Part shown: piece by piece, positions 17,259 to 25,778 of the stretch | How the letters are laid out: each line of letters starts with the position of its first letter | Position numbering within the stretch: the stretch's first letter is position 1 | Assembly (NCBI RefSeq): GCF_001570585.1 | Contig: NZ_BBXF01000006.1 | Coordinates: forward strand, 480,673-544,672 | DNA from: Herbidospora daliensis | Lineage (GTDB): Bacteria; Actinomycetota; Actinomycetes; Streptosporangiales; Streptosporangiaceae | Reading direction: 5' to 3' | Length of the DNA: 64,000 bases | The notes under the pieces: model-generated | Database searches by the model: none | What the model was told of the DNA's origin: nothing | Seen by the model: the letters and a program-made list of their open reading frames with translations, nothing else | Translations under genes and position numbers: made by a program

Positions 17259-18092
17259 TTGGACGGAACGGTGTCACCCCCGGCGGGCGGGAGCCGTACC
17301 GGCCGGAACCTGCCGGCGGCGATCGTCTCCGCGGTCGGGCTGGCAGTAGTGATCATCGCCTCGCTCTACCTGTACAAGCCCGCGTTCCTCGTGGTCGTCA
17401 TCGCCGCTGTCGGCGTGGGCGTGCACGAGCTGGTGAAGGGGCTGGCCACCCGCGACATCCACGTGCCGCTGATCCCCGTTCTGGTGGGCATGGCGGCGAT
17501 GGTCTCGGGCGCCTACTACTTCGGGCCGGGGGTGTTCCTCGGCATCTTCGCGGTCACCGTCATGGGCGTGCTGAGCTGGCGGCTCTTCCAGGGCTCCGAC
17601 GGCTTCGTGCGCGACGCGACGGCGACGGTCTTCATGGCGGTCTACCCGGCGCTGTTCGCCGGGTTCGTCGGCCTGCTGCTGGCGCCGCCCGACGGCGCGA
17701 ACCGGGCGCTGATCTTCGTGGCCGTGACGGCCTCCTCCGACATCGGCGGATACGCCGCCGGCGTGCTGTTCGGCAGGCACCCGATGTCGATCATCAGCCC
17801 GAAGAAGACCTGGGAGGGCTTCGCCGGTTCGGCCATCGCGTGCGTCGCGGTCGGCGGCTGGCTGGTCGCCTGGTTGCTGAAGGGCGAGATCTGGCAGGGC
17901 GCGCTGCTGGGGGCCGTGGTCGTGATCTGCGCGACGGTGGGCGACCTGATCGAGTCGGTCATCAAGCGCGACCTCGGCATCAAGGACATGGGCTCGGTGC
18001 TGCCGGGCCACGGCGGCATGATGGACCGCATCGACTCCCTGCTGTTCACCCTGGTGCCCTGCTGGCTGCTGCTGGCGGCCTTCGTCCGTTAG
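17259..18092 (+). CDS. cdsA: Phosphatidate cytidylyltransferase
   Basis: CdsA makes CDP-diacylglycerol from phosphatidic acid and CTP at the membrane. The 277-residue protein is mostly hydrophobic with about 7-8 membrane segments. It ends with the CdsA signature SVIKRDLGIKDMGSVLPGHG followed by GMMDRIDS, which holds the Lys and Asp residues of the site. The start is probably TTG at 17259, five bases after GGAGTAGGA; GTG at 17271 is an alternative. Its stop overlaps the convergent SUFU-like gene by four bases. Confidence 0.94.
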   Translation: MDGTVSPPAGGSRTGRNLPAAIVSAVGLAVVIIASLYLYKPAFLVVVIAAVGVGVHELVKGLATRDIHVPLIPVLVGMAAMVSGAYYFGPGVFLGIFAVTVMGVLSWRLFQGSDGFVRDATATVFMAVYPALFAGFVGLLLAPPDGANRALIFVAVTASSDIGGYAAGVLFGRHPMSIISPKKTWEGFAGSAIACVAVGGWLVAWLLKGEIWQGALLGAVVVICATVGDLIESVIKRDLGIKDMGSVLPGHGGMMDRIDSLLFTLVPCWLLLAAFVR

Positions 18093-19123
18093 GCGCGGTG
18101 GTAGGCGCTCAGCCGGGCCGCGATGACGTCGTGGCCGCGTTCGGCGGCGACCTTGAGCTCGGCGTCGGTCACCGGGACCAGCCAGAGCCACCGCACCACG
18201 TCTCCGGCGACCTGGAAGCCCGACAGGTCGGGCAGGCCGCGCGGGGAGGCCAGCATCATCACCCCTTCGTAGCCGCCGGGCAGGGGGAACGTGCCGGGCT
18301 GGTGATACCAGCGGGCCGTGTGGCCGTCGCCGAGCCAGGTCACCGAGCGCCACGGATACTGGCCCAGCCACAGGAACAGCCGGGCCGCCGCGCGCGGATC
18401 GCCCCGGGTGGCGACCGCCAGTTCGACGCGGGTCGGGGTGTCGTAGAGCTCGGCCGAGGGCATGCGCTGGCAACTCATGCCCACCGTCGACAGGACCGTG
18501 AAGTCGCGGTCGTAGGCGGGCGGGCGTTCGGTGACGCCGAGGGCGGGCAGCCGGCCGCCGCCGGCGTCCCAGAAGCGGCCCGGAGGGCCCAGCCGCCCGT
18601 CGAGGTGGCCCATCACGAACTGCTGGAACGACGTCCACGACGACTCTCCGGCCCGCCACTGCCAGTAGGCCTCGGCCTTGGCGACCCGGGGGCTCAGCCC
18701 TTCGAGGGCCTCCGACAGGGCCCAGGCGAACGGCCATTCGCCGACGGCCTCGCGGGCGTAGCCGGGCATGCCACGTTCCAGATCGGCCCAGCCGGGGATC
18801 ACGGCCAGCAGGCCCTCGTCGTCGTAGAGGGCGACGCCGTCACCCTCCTCGAACCACAACACCCGCAGCCGCGAGGCGTCGAGGTGGGCGGTGCCGAAAG
18901 GGCGGCGGGTGCCCGCTCTGGGCATGACCGGAGGCCGGCCGGTGTTGAGACGGGCGAGGTCGAGTGACATGGGCGCGGTGACGTGGTTGCCCAGCCAGAC
19001 CGCTCCACGGACGGATCCGGCCGGGTCGCGCAGGTAAGCTACCGAGGACACCTGATCGCGCTCGACGGTAAGTGTGCGGCTCCCGTAGGGATTGGTGCTG
19101 GTGAGCACGATGGTGCTGTCCAC
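18089..19123 (-). CDS. Suppressor-of-fused (SUFU)-like domain protein
   Basis: The 344-residue soluble protein has no signal or membrane segment. Its C-terminal half (about 150-340), with TFPLPGGYEGVMMLASPRG and VVRWLWLVPVTDAELKVAAERG, resembles the bacterial SUFU domain, where a late hydrophobic strand and WLLPIT-x-x-E are usual. The N-terminal half reads as repeated beta strands of unknown fold. Bacterial SUFU proteins are often immunity proteins or partners in toxin systems, but no toxin gene is adjacent here. The gene is convergent with cdsA and divergent from rlmN. Confidence 0.6.
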   Translation of the reverse strand: MDSTIVLTSTNPYGSRTLTVERDQVSSVAYLRDPAGSVRGAVWLGNHVTAPMSLDLARLNTGRPPVMPRAGTRRPFGTAHLDASRLRVLWFEEGDGVALYDDEGLLAVIPGWADLERGMPGYAREAVGEWPFAWALSEALEGLSPRVAKAEAYWQWRAGESSWTSFQQFVMGHLDGRLGPPGRFWDAGGGRLPALGVTERPPAYDRDFTVLSTVGMSCQRMPSAELYDTPTRVELAVATRGDPRAAARLFLWLGQYPWRSVTWLGDGHTARWYHQPGTFPLPGGYEGVMMLASPRGLPDLSGFQVAGDVVRWLWLVPVTDAELKVAAERGHDVIAARLSAYHRA

Positions 19124-19207
19124 GCCTGACCTCCCAGATCAGGACTCTAAGCCCGGTGCCGCCCGGCCGTAAGAGCAGTCGTCGTTTTGAGATCGTGAGG
19201 GTTCGTT

Positions 19208-20320
19208 ATGTCCGAGGCCGCCCCCAAGGCCGGTCAGCTGACGTTCGTCGCACCGCGACGGGCCAAGCCGCAGCGCCACCTGGCCGACCTGACCATGGCC
19301 GAGCGCCGTGCCGCCGTCGCGGAACTCGGCGAGAAGCCGTTCCGGGCCGACCAGCTCTCGCGCCACTACTTCGCCAAGCTGACCGAGTCGCCCGACGACA
19401 TGACCGACCTCCCGGCCGCCTCCCGCGAGACGCTCGGGCAGCTGCTGCCGTCGCTGCTGACCACGGTCCGCGAGATCACCTGCGACGACGGCATGACCCG
19501 CAAGACCCTCTGGAAGCTGTTCGACGGCTCCCTGGTCGAGTCGGTCATGATGCGCTACCCCGACCGGGTCACGATGTGCGTGTCGTCGCAGGCCGGCTGC
19601 GGCATGAACTGCCCGTTCTGCGCGACCGGCCAGGCCGGGCTGACCCGCAACATGTCGACCGCCGAGATCGTCGAGCAGGTCGTCGCAGGGCAGCGGGCGC
19701 TGGCCAAGGGTGAGGTGCCCGGTGGTCCCGGCCGGGTCAGCAACATCGTCTTCATGGGCATGGGCGAGCCGATGGCCAACTACAAGGCCGTGATCGGCGC
19801 GGTCCACCGCATGGTCGACCCCTCGCCCGAGGGCCTGGGCATCTCGGCGCGCGGCGTCACCGTCTCGACGGTCGGCCTGGTCCCGGCGATCGAGAAGTTG
19901 TCGAACGAGGGCCTGCCGGTGACGCTCGCCGTCTCGCTGCACGCCCCCGACGACGAGCTGCGCGACACGCTGGTCCCGATCAACACCCGCTGGAAGGTGG
20001 CCGAGGTCCTCGGCGCGGCGTGGGACTACGCCGCCAAGACCAAGCGCCGGGTCTCGATCGAGTACGCCCTCATCAAGGACGTCAACGACCAGGAGTGGCG
20101 GGCCGACCTGCTCGGCAAGCTGCTCAAGAACAAGCTGGTCCACGTCAACCTGATCCCGCTGAACCCGACCCCGGGCTCCAAGTGGACCGCCTCCCGGCCG
20201 GAGGACGAGCGGGCCTTCGTCCGCCGCCTGGAGTCCCACGGGGTCGCGGTGACGGTCCGCGACACCCGTGGACGCGAGATCGACGGCGCCTGCGGCCAGC
20301 TCGCCGCGGCTAACCCCTGA
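19208..20320 (+). CDS. rlmN: 23S rRNA (adenine2503-C2)-methyltransferase
   Basis: RlmN is a radical-SAM enzyme that methylates A2503 of 23S rRNA and A37 of some tRNAs. The iron-sulfur cysteines are in CGMNCPFC (Cys131, Cys135, Cys138), and the Cys near the end, in DGACGQLAA (about residue 362), is the one that forms the methylene intermediate. [15 protein letters not shown] and [14 protein letters not shown] are typical. At 370 residues it has normal length. The last 11 bases overlap the convergent ABC permease gene. Confidence 0.96.
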   Translation: MSEAAPKAGQLTFVAPRRAKPQRHLADLTMAERRAAVAELGEKPFRADQLSRHYFAKLTESPDDMTDLPAASRETLGQLLPSLLTTVREITCDDGMTRKTLWKLFDGSLVESVMMRYPDRVTMCVSSQAGCGMNCPFCATGQAGLTRNMSTAEIVEQVVAGQRALAKGEVPGGPGRVSNIVFMGMGEPMANYKAVIGAVHRMVDPSPEGLGISARGVTVSTVGLVPAIEKLSNEGLPVTLAVSLHAPDDELRDTLVPINTRWKVAEVLGAAWDYAAKTKRRVSIEYALIKDVNDQEWRADLLGKLLKNKLVHVNLIPLNPTPGSKWTASRPEDERAFVRRLESHGVAVTVRDTRGREIDGACGQLAAANP

Positions 20321-20975
20321 CCCGGCGTACCGCCGCGTAACCGGCGAGCCCGGCGACGCTCCACGCGACGGCCGAGGCGGCGATGACCGCCGCCCGGTCG
20401 GGCAGTTCGTGGTGGTGGGCGGCGTTCATCCAGTCCAAGACCGGCACCGACGCCCACGGGCTCGCCGAGCTGAGCAGCAGGATCGCCATGTATCCGCCGA
20501 CCAGCACGGCGGCCGAGGCGGCGGGGGAGGCCAGCACCGGGCGGCTCGTCAGGGCGCCCAAGGCGGTCCCGGCGAGCACGGCCAGCAGGTGCAGCCCGGC
20601 GCCGTAGCCGAGGTCGGCCGCGCCGGGGGTCGCGGCGAAGCCGACGATCAGCGGGAACACCAGGGCGACCAGGGCCAGCGCCCCCGTCAGCAGCAGCGCG
20701 GCGAGCAGCCCGGCCGCCAGTTCGCGGCGGCGGCCCACGGCGGTGATCGCGATGAGGCGCTGTTCGTCGGGCTCGTTGTCGAGCAGGCCGCGGGCGCCCC
20801 AGGCGAAGACCAGCATCAGGATGCCGGCCGAGTCGGAGTAGCTGGGCAGCTCCCCGCCGGCGGGCACCCCCGTGGCGTAGATGATCGACAGGACGGCGAG
20901 CAGCCCGACGAGGGGCTGGAAGATCCGGTGCGACCGGACGTATCCCGAGAGCCGGAACGTGACCAGGGGGATCAT
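20310..20975 (-). CDS. ABC-2-type permease-like membrane protein
   Basis: The 221-residue protein has about six hydrophobic segments, starts with a short cytoplasmic [19 protein letters not shown] (a usual opening for ABC-2 permeases) and contains a charged loop [26 protein letters not shown]. The gene overlaps the ATP-binding protein gene upstream by four bases (20972-20975), so the two form one exporter. No conserved substrate motif is visible. It is convergent with rlmN. Confidence 0.75.
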   Translation of the reverse strand: MIPLVTFRLSGYVRSHRIFQPLVGLLAVLSIIYATGVPAGGELPSYSDSAGILMLVFAWGARGLLDNEPDEQRLIAITAVGRRRELAAGLLAALLLTGALALVALVFPLIVGFAATPGAADLGYGAGLHLLAVLAGTALGALTSRPVLASPAASAAVLVGGYMAILLLSSASPWASVPVLDWMNAAHHHELPDRAAVIAASAVAWSVAGLAGYAAVRRVRG

Positions 20976-21673
20976 GAGACCTCGTGGCCTTCCGCCCGGA
21001 GCCGGGCCGCCAGTGCTTCCGCCTTCGACTTCGGCAGTTTGATGGTCAATGTGGTCGGCGGGTCGTCCTCGACGACCCGGGCGACCCGGGTCGTCTTCCC
21101 GTCACGCACCTCGTAGCGGGTCACGCCCGGCACCGTGCGCAGGTCGCCCTGGTGGTCGCTGGCGACCACGATGCCGCCCCGCGCGGCGACCTCGGCGACG
21201 ATCACGGCCAGTTCGGCGCGGGCGGTCACGTCGAGCCCGGCGAACGGCTCGTCGAGGATCAGCAGCCCCGGTTCCCCGGCGAGGGCCTGGGCGAGGCCGA
21301 CCTTGTGGGCGCTGCCCTTCGACAGGTCGGGCAGCCGCTGGCCGAGCAGGTGGTCCATGCCGAGCCGGGCGGTCAGCTCCTCGGGCACGGCCACCCGGCG
21401 GACCGCCGCCATGTGCCGCAGGTAGCCCGCCACGGTGAAGGGCTGGTCTGCGGGGAACCGCTCGGGGGCGTAGCCGATGACCGCCGGGCGCTCGTCGATC
21501 CGGCCCCTGACCGGCCGCAACAGGCCGGCGAGCAGCCGCAGCAGCGTCGACTTGCCGGTGCCGTTGGGCCCGGTGATCTCGGCCACCGCGCCGGGGGCGA
21601 GGTCGAGGGAGGCGTCGGAGAGCACCCAGGGATCGCCCCGCCGGTAACGGAAGGAGACGTTGGTCGCACGCAC
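20972..21673 (-). CDS. ABC transporter ATP-binding protein
   Basis: The 233-residue ATPase has Walker A GPNGTGKST at about 35-43, a signature in the variant form LSKGSAHKVGLAQAL, Walker B LLILDEPFAGLD and the switch His in VVASDHQGD. The signature departs from LSGGQ, as in many ABC-2 exporters. It is translationally coupled to the membrane protein downstream. The promoter should lie in the gap shared with the divergent M1 peptidase gene. Confidence 0.9.
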   Translation of the reverse strand: MRATNVSFRYRRGDPWVLSDASLDLAPGAVAEITGPNGTGKSTLLRLLAGLLRPVRGRIDERPAVIGYAPERFPADQPFTVAGYLRHMAAVRRVAVPEELTARLGMDHLLGQRLPDLSKGSAHKVGLAQALAGEPGLLILDEPFAGLDVTARAELAVIVAEVAARGGIVVASDHQGDLRTVPGVTRYEVRDGKTTRVARVVEDDPPTTLTIKLPKSKAEALAARLRAEGHEVS

Positions 21674-21730
21674 TTCACCGATATTAGGTTGATTGTGTCC
21701 GTTGCCGGATTCATCTCGATAATGTGCGGC

Positions 21731-23116
21731 ATGCTTCGCACACGAATCTCCGGCGCGGCGCTGCTCGCGGTCGCCGCGTTACTCGCCCCCTCAGCCCCGG
21801 CATGGGCCGACGCTCATTCCCCGGGCTCCTCCGGTGTGGGCGACCCCTACTTTCCGCACGCCGGCAACGGCGGCTACGACGTCCAGCACTACGACCTGAA
21901 GCTCCGCTACACCCCCAAGTCCGGCCGGCTCGACTCCACCGCGACGATCACCGCCAAGGCCACCAAGGGCCTGTCGCGCTTCAACCTCGACCTCTCCGGG
22001 CTCACCGTCCGGTCGGTCACGGTCGACGGCCGGAAGGCCACGTGGTCGCGCAAGGGTCAGGAACTGACCGTCACCCCCAAGAAGGGCATCGACGACGAGG
22101 CCGCCTTCAAGGTCGTCGTCGACTACGACGGCGTCCCCAAGCCCGTCGAGGACGACGAACTCGGCGTCACCGGTTTCATCCGCACCAAGGACGGCGCCGT
22201 CGTCGTCTCCCAGCCCGACGGCGCCCGCACCTGGTTCCCCGCCAACGACACCCCGCGCGACAAGGCGACGTTCTCGTACGAGATCAGCGCCCCCGTCGGC
22301 GTCACGGTGCTGGCCAACGGCGAGCCGCAGAACTCCGGCATCGTCCGGGTCAAGAAGGGCTACGTCGTCTCCCGCTGGCGGATGAAGCAGCCCATGGCCC
22401 CCTACCTCGCCATGATCGCCATCGGCAAGTACAAGGTCAGCGAGGGCACGGCCGCCGGGGTGCTGAACATCACCGCCTACGACCCCTCGCTGGCCAAGAC
22501 GTCCAAGCACCTCCACAAGGAGACCGCCGAGGCGACGAAGTGGGGCGTGGAGCACTTCGGCCCCTACCCGTTCGGCTCGACCGGCGGCATCGCCGACAAG
22601 CTCGACGTCCACTACGCCCTGGAGACGCAGGGCCGCCCGGTCTACGACGGCGACGCCAGCGACGACCTGCTGATCGTCCACGAGATCGCGCACCAGTGGT
22701 TCGGCAACAGCGTCGGCCTGGAGTCGTGGAACGACATCTGGCTGAACGAGGGCCTGGCCAGCTACGCCGAGTGGCTCTACGAGGAGACCCACAACGGCCC
22801 GAAGGCGCAGACGACCTTCGACAAGTACTACAAGAGCACCGGCGCCTTCTGGGACGTCAAGACCGGCAGCCCCGGCAAGAAGAACATGTTCGACTTCGAG
22901 GCGATCTACCTGCGCGGCGCGATGACCGTGCACGCGCTGCGCACCGAGATCGGCGACGAGACCTTCTTCGGCCTGCTGAAGGAGTGGGCGGCCCGCAACC
23001 GGCACGAGACCGCCACCACCAAGGACTTCGTCGCCCTCGCCGAGGAGCTCAGCGGCAAGGACCTCGGCCCGCTCTTCAAGAAGTGGCTCTACACGGCGAA
23101 GAAGCCGTCCCTGTGA
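21731..23116 (+). CDS. Secreted M1-family aminopeptidase
   Basis: An N-terminal signal peptide (LRTRISGAALLAVAALLAPSAPAWA) points to export. The mature protein has the M1 beta-rich N-domain, then ALETQGRP in place of the exopeptidase GxMEN motif, and the zinc site HEIAH (317-321) with Glu340 in WLNEGLA. The 461-residue length fits the short actinobacterial M1 group without the ERAP-type C-domain. The start could also be ATG at 21722; neither has a clear ribosome binding site. A much longer open frame upstream is antisense to the ABC genes and was discarded. A hairpin at 23120-23148 follows. Confidence 0.88.
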   Translation: MLRTRISGAALLAVAALLAPSAPAWADAHSPGSSGVGDPYFPHAGNGGYDVQHYDLKLRYTPKSGRLDSTATITAKATKGLSRFNLDLSGLTVRSVTVDGRKATWSRKGQELTVTPKKGIDDEAAFKVVVDYDGVPKPVEDDELGVTGFIRTKDGAVVVSQPDGARTWFPANDTPRDKATFSYEISAPVGVTVLANGEPQNSGIVRVKKGYVVSRWRMKQPMAPYLAMIAIGKYKVSEGTAAGVLNITAYDPSLAKTSKHLHKETAEATKWGVEHFGPYPFGSTGGIADKLDVHYALETQGRPVYDGDASDDLLIVHEIAHQWFGNSVGLESWNDIWLNEGLASYAEWLYEETHNGPKAQTTFDKYYKSTGAFWDVKTGSPGKKNMFDFEAIYLRGAMTVHALRTEIGDETFFGLLKEWAARNRHETATTKDFVALAEELSGKDLGPLFKKWLYTAKKPSL

Positions 23117-23119
23117 TGG

Positions 23120-23148
23120 AAGGGCGGGCCGTGCCGCGGCCCGCCCTT
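23120..23148. terminator. Bidirectional terminator between M1 peptidase and Nramp-like gene
   Basis: An 11-bp perfect stem (23120-23130 with 23138-23148) closes a GTGCCGC loop between two convergent genes, three bases after the M1 stop and touching the other gene's stop codon. Confidence 0.8.
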
Positions 23149-24529
23149 ACAGGAGCTTGCCGACCTGGTCGATCAGCACGAGCACGGAGAAGAACCCGAA
23201 GAACGCGAACGTCAGCAGGACCGCGACCATCCGGTAGCCGCGGATCCTGATCGCCTGCGGCAGCATCCTGCGGTTCAGGACCGCCAGCAGCGCCGAGTAG
23301 ACGAACATCATGATCCCGCCGACGCTGGAGGAGATCACCAGCAGCGTGATCGGCTGGTCGAACCCGATCGTCAGCATCAGGATGCCGAAGACCACGATGA
23401 ACCAGACGACGAGCGAGTAGATCCGGCTCTCCGTCCACCGCGCCGAGGCGGGCAGGTAGACGGTCTTCACCACGTCGGCGACCATCCGGCCGACGTAGTC
23501 GCAGATGCCCATCGCGGCGGCGAACAGCGACACCGCGCCGATGGCCCAGAAGAACGTGCCGAACCAGCTCAGCCGCTGGTTCAGCACCTCGCCCTCGGCC
23601 CGCAGGAAGGTGATGTCGTTGGTGGCGCCCGAGCCGAACACGGTCGAGTAGGCCAGCATCGACGTCAGGAAGATCGTGAAAATGGTGATCGCCACGAACG
23701 AGATGAGCTGCTCGACGTTGGCGACCCGCCACCACCCCCGCCACCGCGACAGGTTCTCCTCGGTCGGCTCGAAGGTGTAGCCGGTCGCCGGCGCGGCCTG
23801 GTCCTCTCCGGTGAGCGGCGAGACCAGCCGGGGGATCCGGGCCCCCATGCCCATGTTCTTGTCCCTGATCCAGTTGCTCTGGACGAGGTTCTGGCCGCCG
23901 CCCGCCCCCGCGAAGGCCAGCGCGCCGAGCACCAGCGCCGTGCCGAGCTGGCTGGGCACGGTCCCGATGCCGGTGACCGCGTCGGCCAGCCCCCGGTACG
24001 CCTCTCCCGTGATCGCCACGAACAGCGCGACGACCAGGAAGACCAGCACCGCCGCGACCTTGACGAACTGGGTGGCCTCCAGGGTCCGGTAGACCACGGG
24101 GGAGAGGGTCAGTGCGATCCCGATGACGACGAGCTCGATGACCGCGATGACGGTCACGTCCCCCCGCCCGATCGCGTAGGTGAACACGGTGGCCGACGAG
24201 GTCGCCCACCCCGGCCAGATGTTGGCCAGCAGGGCCATCAGGGCGAACACGACGCCCCAGTGGCGCCCCAGCCGCGAGAACCCGGTGAGCGCGGTCTCGC
24301 CGGTGGCCAGGGTGTAGCGCTCGATCTCCATGTTCAGGAAGAACTGCGCCACCACCCCGACGACCGCCGCCCACAGGAACACCAGGCCGACGTTGGCGGA
24401 GATGTAGGGCCAGATGACGAACTCACCCGAGGCGAGCCCGACCCCGGCCGCGATCACCCCCGGCCCGAGGACGCGGCGTAGCGGCTGGGGCTCGGGTAAC
24501 TGGGCGACCTTGAACGCGGGCATGCTCAT
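23147..24529 (-). CDS. Nramp-related divalent metal transporter
   Basis: The 460-residue protein has about 11 hydrophobic segments and starts LRRVLGPGVIAAGVGLASGEFVIWPYI, which aligns with the first helix of Nramp transporters. The family metal motif DPGN in that helix is absent; ASGEF takes its place, and a helix-6 MPH motif is not seen. A loop of about 50 residues (DKNMGMGARIPRL to GYTFEPTEENLSRWRG) is typical of this actinobacterial branch. It is probably a proton- or ion-coupled carrier of the APC superfamily; whether it carries Mn, Mg or an organic substrate is open. Confidence 0.75.
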   Translation of the reverse strand: MSMPAFKVAQLPEPQPLRRVLGPGVIAAGVGLASGEFVIWPYISANVGLVFLWAAVVGVVAQFFLNMEIERYTLATGETALTGFSRLGRHWGVVFALMALLANIWPGWATSSATVFTYAIGRGDVTVIAVIELVVIGIALTLSPVVYRTLEATQFVKVAAVLVFLVVALFVAITGEAYRGLADAVTGIGTVPSQLGTALVLGALAFAGAGGGQNLVQSNWIRDKNMGMGARIPRLVSPLTGEDQAAPATGYTFEPTEENLSRWRGWWRVANVEQLISFVAITIFTIFLTSMLAYSTVFGSGATNDITFLRAEGEVLNQRLSWFGTFFWAIGAVSLFAAAMGICDYVGRMVADVVKTVYLPASARWTESRIYSLVVWFIVVFGILMLTIGFDQPITLLVISSSVGGIMMFVYSALLAVLNRRMLPQAIRIRGYRMVAVLLTFAFFGFFSVLVLIDQVGKLL

Positions 24530-24573
24530 GGCCGCCGCCGCTACCCGAACCAGCGCACTTCAGGCGTGGCCGG

Positions 24574-25008
24574 TTACCACCAGGTCGTGAGGTAGCTGAC
24601 GCCGCCGGTGCGGTAGCCCGCTCGCATCACGACCGCGGAGCTGGAGCTGGTCCGGAACCCCTGGCCGTAGTTGCGGCCGCTGCTGCTCAGCGTGCGCAGG
24701 TCGCACTGGGCCCAGCCGTTGCCCGAGGTGGTGGAGTAGTCGAGCCAGATGTTCTCGCCGTTGAGCGAGTTGGGCACGACCCGGGCCCAGGCGTACTGCA
24801 CGCCGTTGACGTAGCCGCTGCGGAGTTCCAGCGTCCGGCCGCCGGGGAGCGCCTTGGTCCGCTGCGTCACCCCGCCGGTCGCCGACGAGGGGTTGACCGA
24901 GGCGGGGCAGGCGAGGGCGGAGGCCGGCGTGGCCGTCACCACGGTCACCGTGAGGCCGGTCACCGCGAGGGCGGCGGCACTGAGCGCGGAGAGCATCTTC
25001 GACTTCAT
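24574..25008 (-). CDS. Small secreted protein of unknown function
   Basis: The 144-residue product starts with a clear signal peptide (MKSKMLSALSAAALAVTG, then VVTATPASA-LA). The mature part of ~110 residues is Ser/Thr/Gly-rich with two cysteines, in LACPASV and WAQCDL, which could form a disulphide. SGYVNGVQYAWARVVP and WLDYSTTSGNGWAQC suggest a beta-rich domain of the kind seen in small Streptomyces exoproteins. GAGGAGA lies 9 bases before the ATG, which fixes the start at 25008 and not further upstream. No family was recognised. Confidence 0.78.
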   Translation of the reverse strand: MKSKMLSALSAAALAVTGLTVTVVTATPASALACPASVNPSSATGGVTQRTKALPGGRTLELRSGYVNGVQYAWARVVPNSLNGENIWLDYSTTSGNGWAQCDLRTLSSSGRNYGQGFRTSSSSAVVMRAGYRTGGVSYLTTWW

Positions 25009-25113
25009 CGTTCCGTCTCCTCTGTTCGCTGGCTGGGCGGTTTCGCCCACACCGGAATGCTCGAACAGAGCCGCCGCGCCGGGAATCTTGAAGGTTAGAG
25101 GTTGACGGTCACG

Positions 25114-25596
25114 TCAGTGTGTGCCCCACGAGTACGTTTGTTTGTGGAGCTTCAGGTAGACAAAGGTCTCGGTGGCCCTGACCGCCGGGATCGCCCGGAT
25201 TTTGCCAAGAATTTCCAGGAGGTGTTGATCGCCCTCACACACGACCTCGACCATGATGTCGAGCGAGCCGGCCGTCAGGACGACGTAGTCGACCTCCTCG
25301 ATCGAGCCGAGCTCGTCGGCGACGGCCTCCAGGTCGCCTTCGCACTTGATGCCGATCATGGCCTGCCGGGGGAACCCGAGAGTGAGAGGGTCGGTGACCG
25401 CCACGATCTGCATGACACCGGCGTCGAGCAGGCGCTGGACGCGCTGGCGGACGGCCGCCTCGGAGAGCCCGACGGCCTTCCCGATGGCGGCGTACGGCTT
25501 GCGGCCGTCGGCCTGGAGTTGCTCGACGATCTGCTTGGAGATCTCGTCGAGCACCACGGGGCCGTTCCTGGTGGTCCGAACTCTCGGCGTGGTCAT
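25114..25596 (-). CDS. Lrp/AsnC-family transcriptional regulator
   Basis: The 160-residue protein has the AsnC helix-turn-helix near residues 12-60 (SKQIVEQLQADGRKPYAAIGKAVGLSEAAVRQRVQRL) and a RAM ligand domain after it (MIGIKCEGDLEAVADELGSI, VVLTAGSLDIMVEVVCEGD). It is divergent from the aminobutyraldehyde dehydrogenase and polyamine transport genes, so it probably controls them in response to an amino acid or polyamine, as PuuR or Lrp-type regulators do elsewhere. Confidence 0.92.
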   Translation of the reverse strand: MTTPRVRTTRNGPVVLDEISKQIVEQLQADGRKPYAAIGKAVGLSEAAVRQRVQRLLDAGVMQIVAVTDPLTLGFPRQAMIGIKCEGDLEAVADELGSIEEVDYVVLTAGSLDIMVEVVCEGDQHLLEILGKIRAIPAVRATETFVYLKLHKQTYSWGTH

Positions 25597-25680
25597 CCCC
25601 GCATAAGCCCTTCATGTTTCCGACAGGTTGCCGCGTAGGTGCGACATGTTGTCAGTTCAGCGTCCCTTGTCAAGCGATTC

Positions 25681-25752
25681 CGTAGCAATTTGATATCTTT
25701 CGCTACGAAATCCCTTGTCGTTGTCTGATATGTCTGTCAGAGTCGCGACAAC
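25681..25752. promoter_or_regulatory. Inverted repeats in the Lrp/dehydrogenase gap
   Basis: CGTAGC (25681-25686) and GCTACG (25702-25707) form an inverted repeat with a 15-base AT-rich spacer containing GATATC. GTTGTC (25720-25725) and GACAAC (25747-25752) form a second one. They lie between divergent genes, where an Lrp-type octamer could bind several sites. Confidence 0.5.
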
Positions 25753-25778
25753 TTTGAACACCTTCACAGGAGGTCGAA

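Noticed and set aside
20984..21730. Long upstream extension of the M1 peptidase frame
   Set aside because: The extra ~250 codons are antisense to an ABC ATPase with all its motifs, and a signal peptide starts at 21731.
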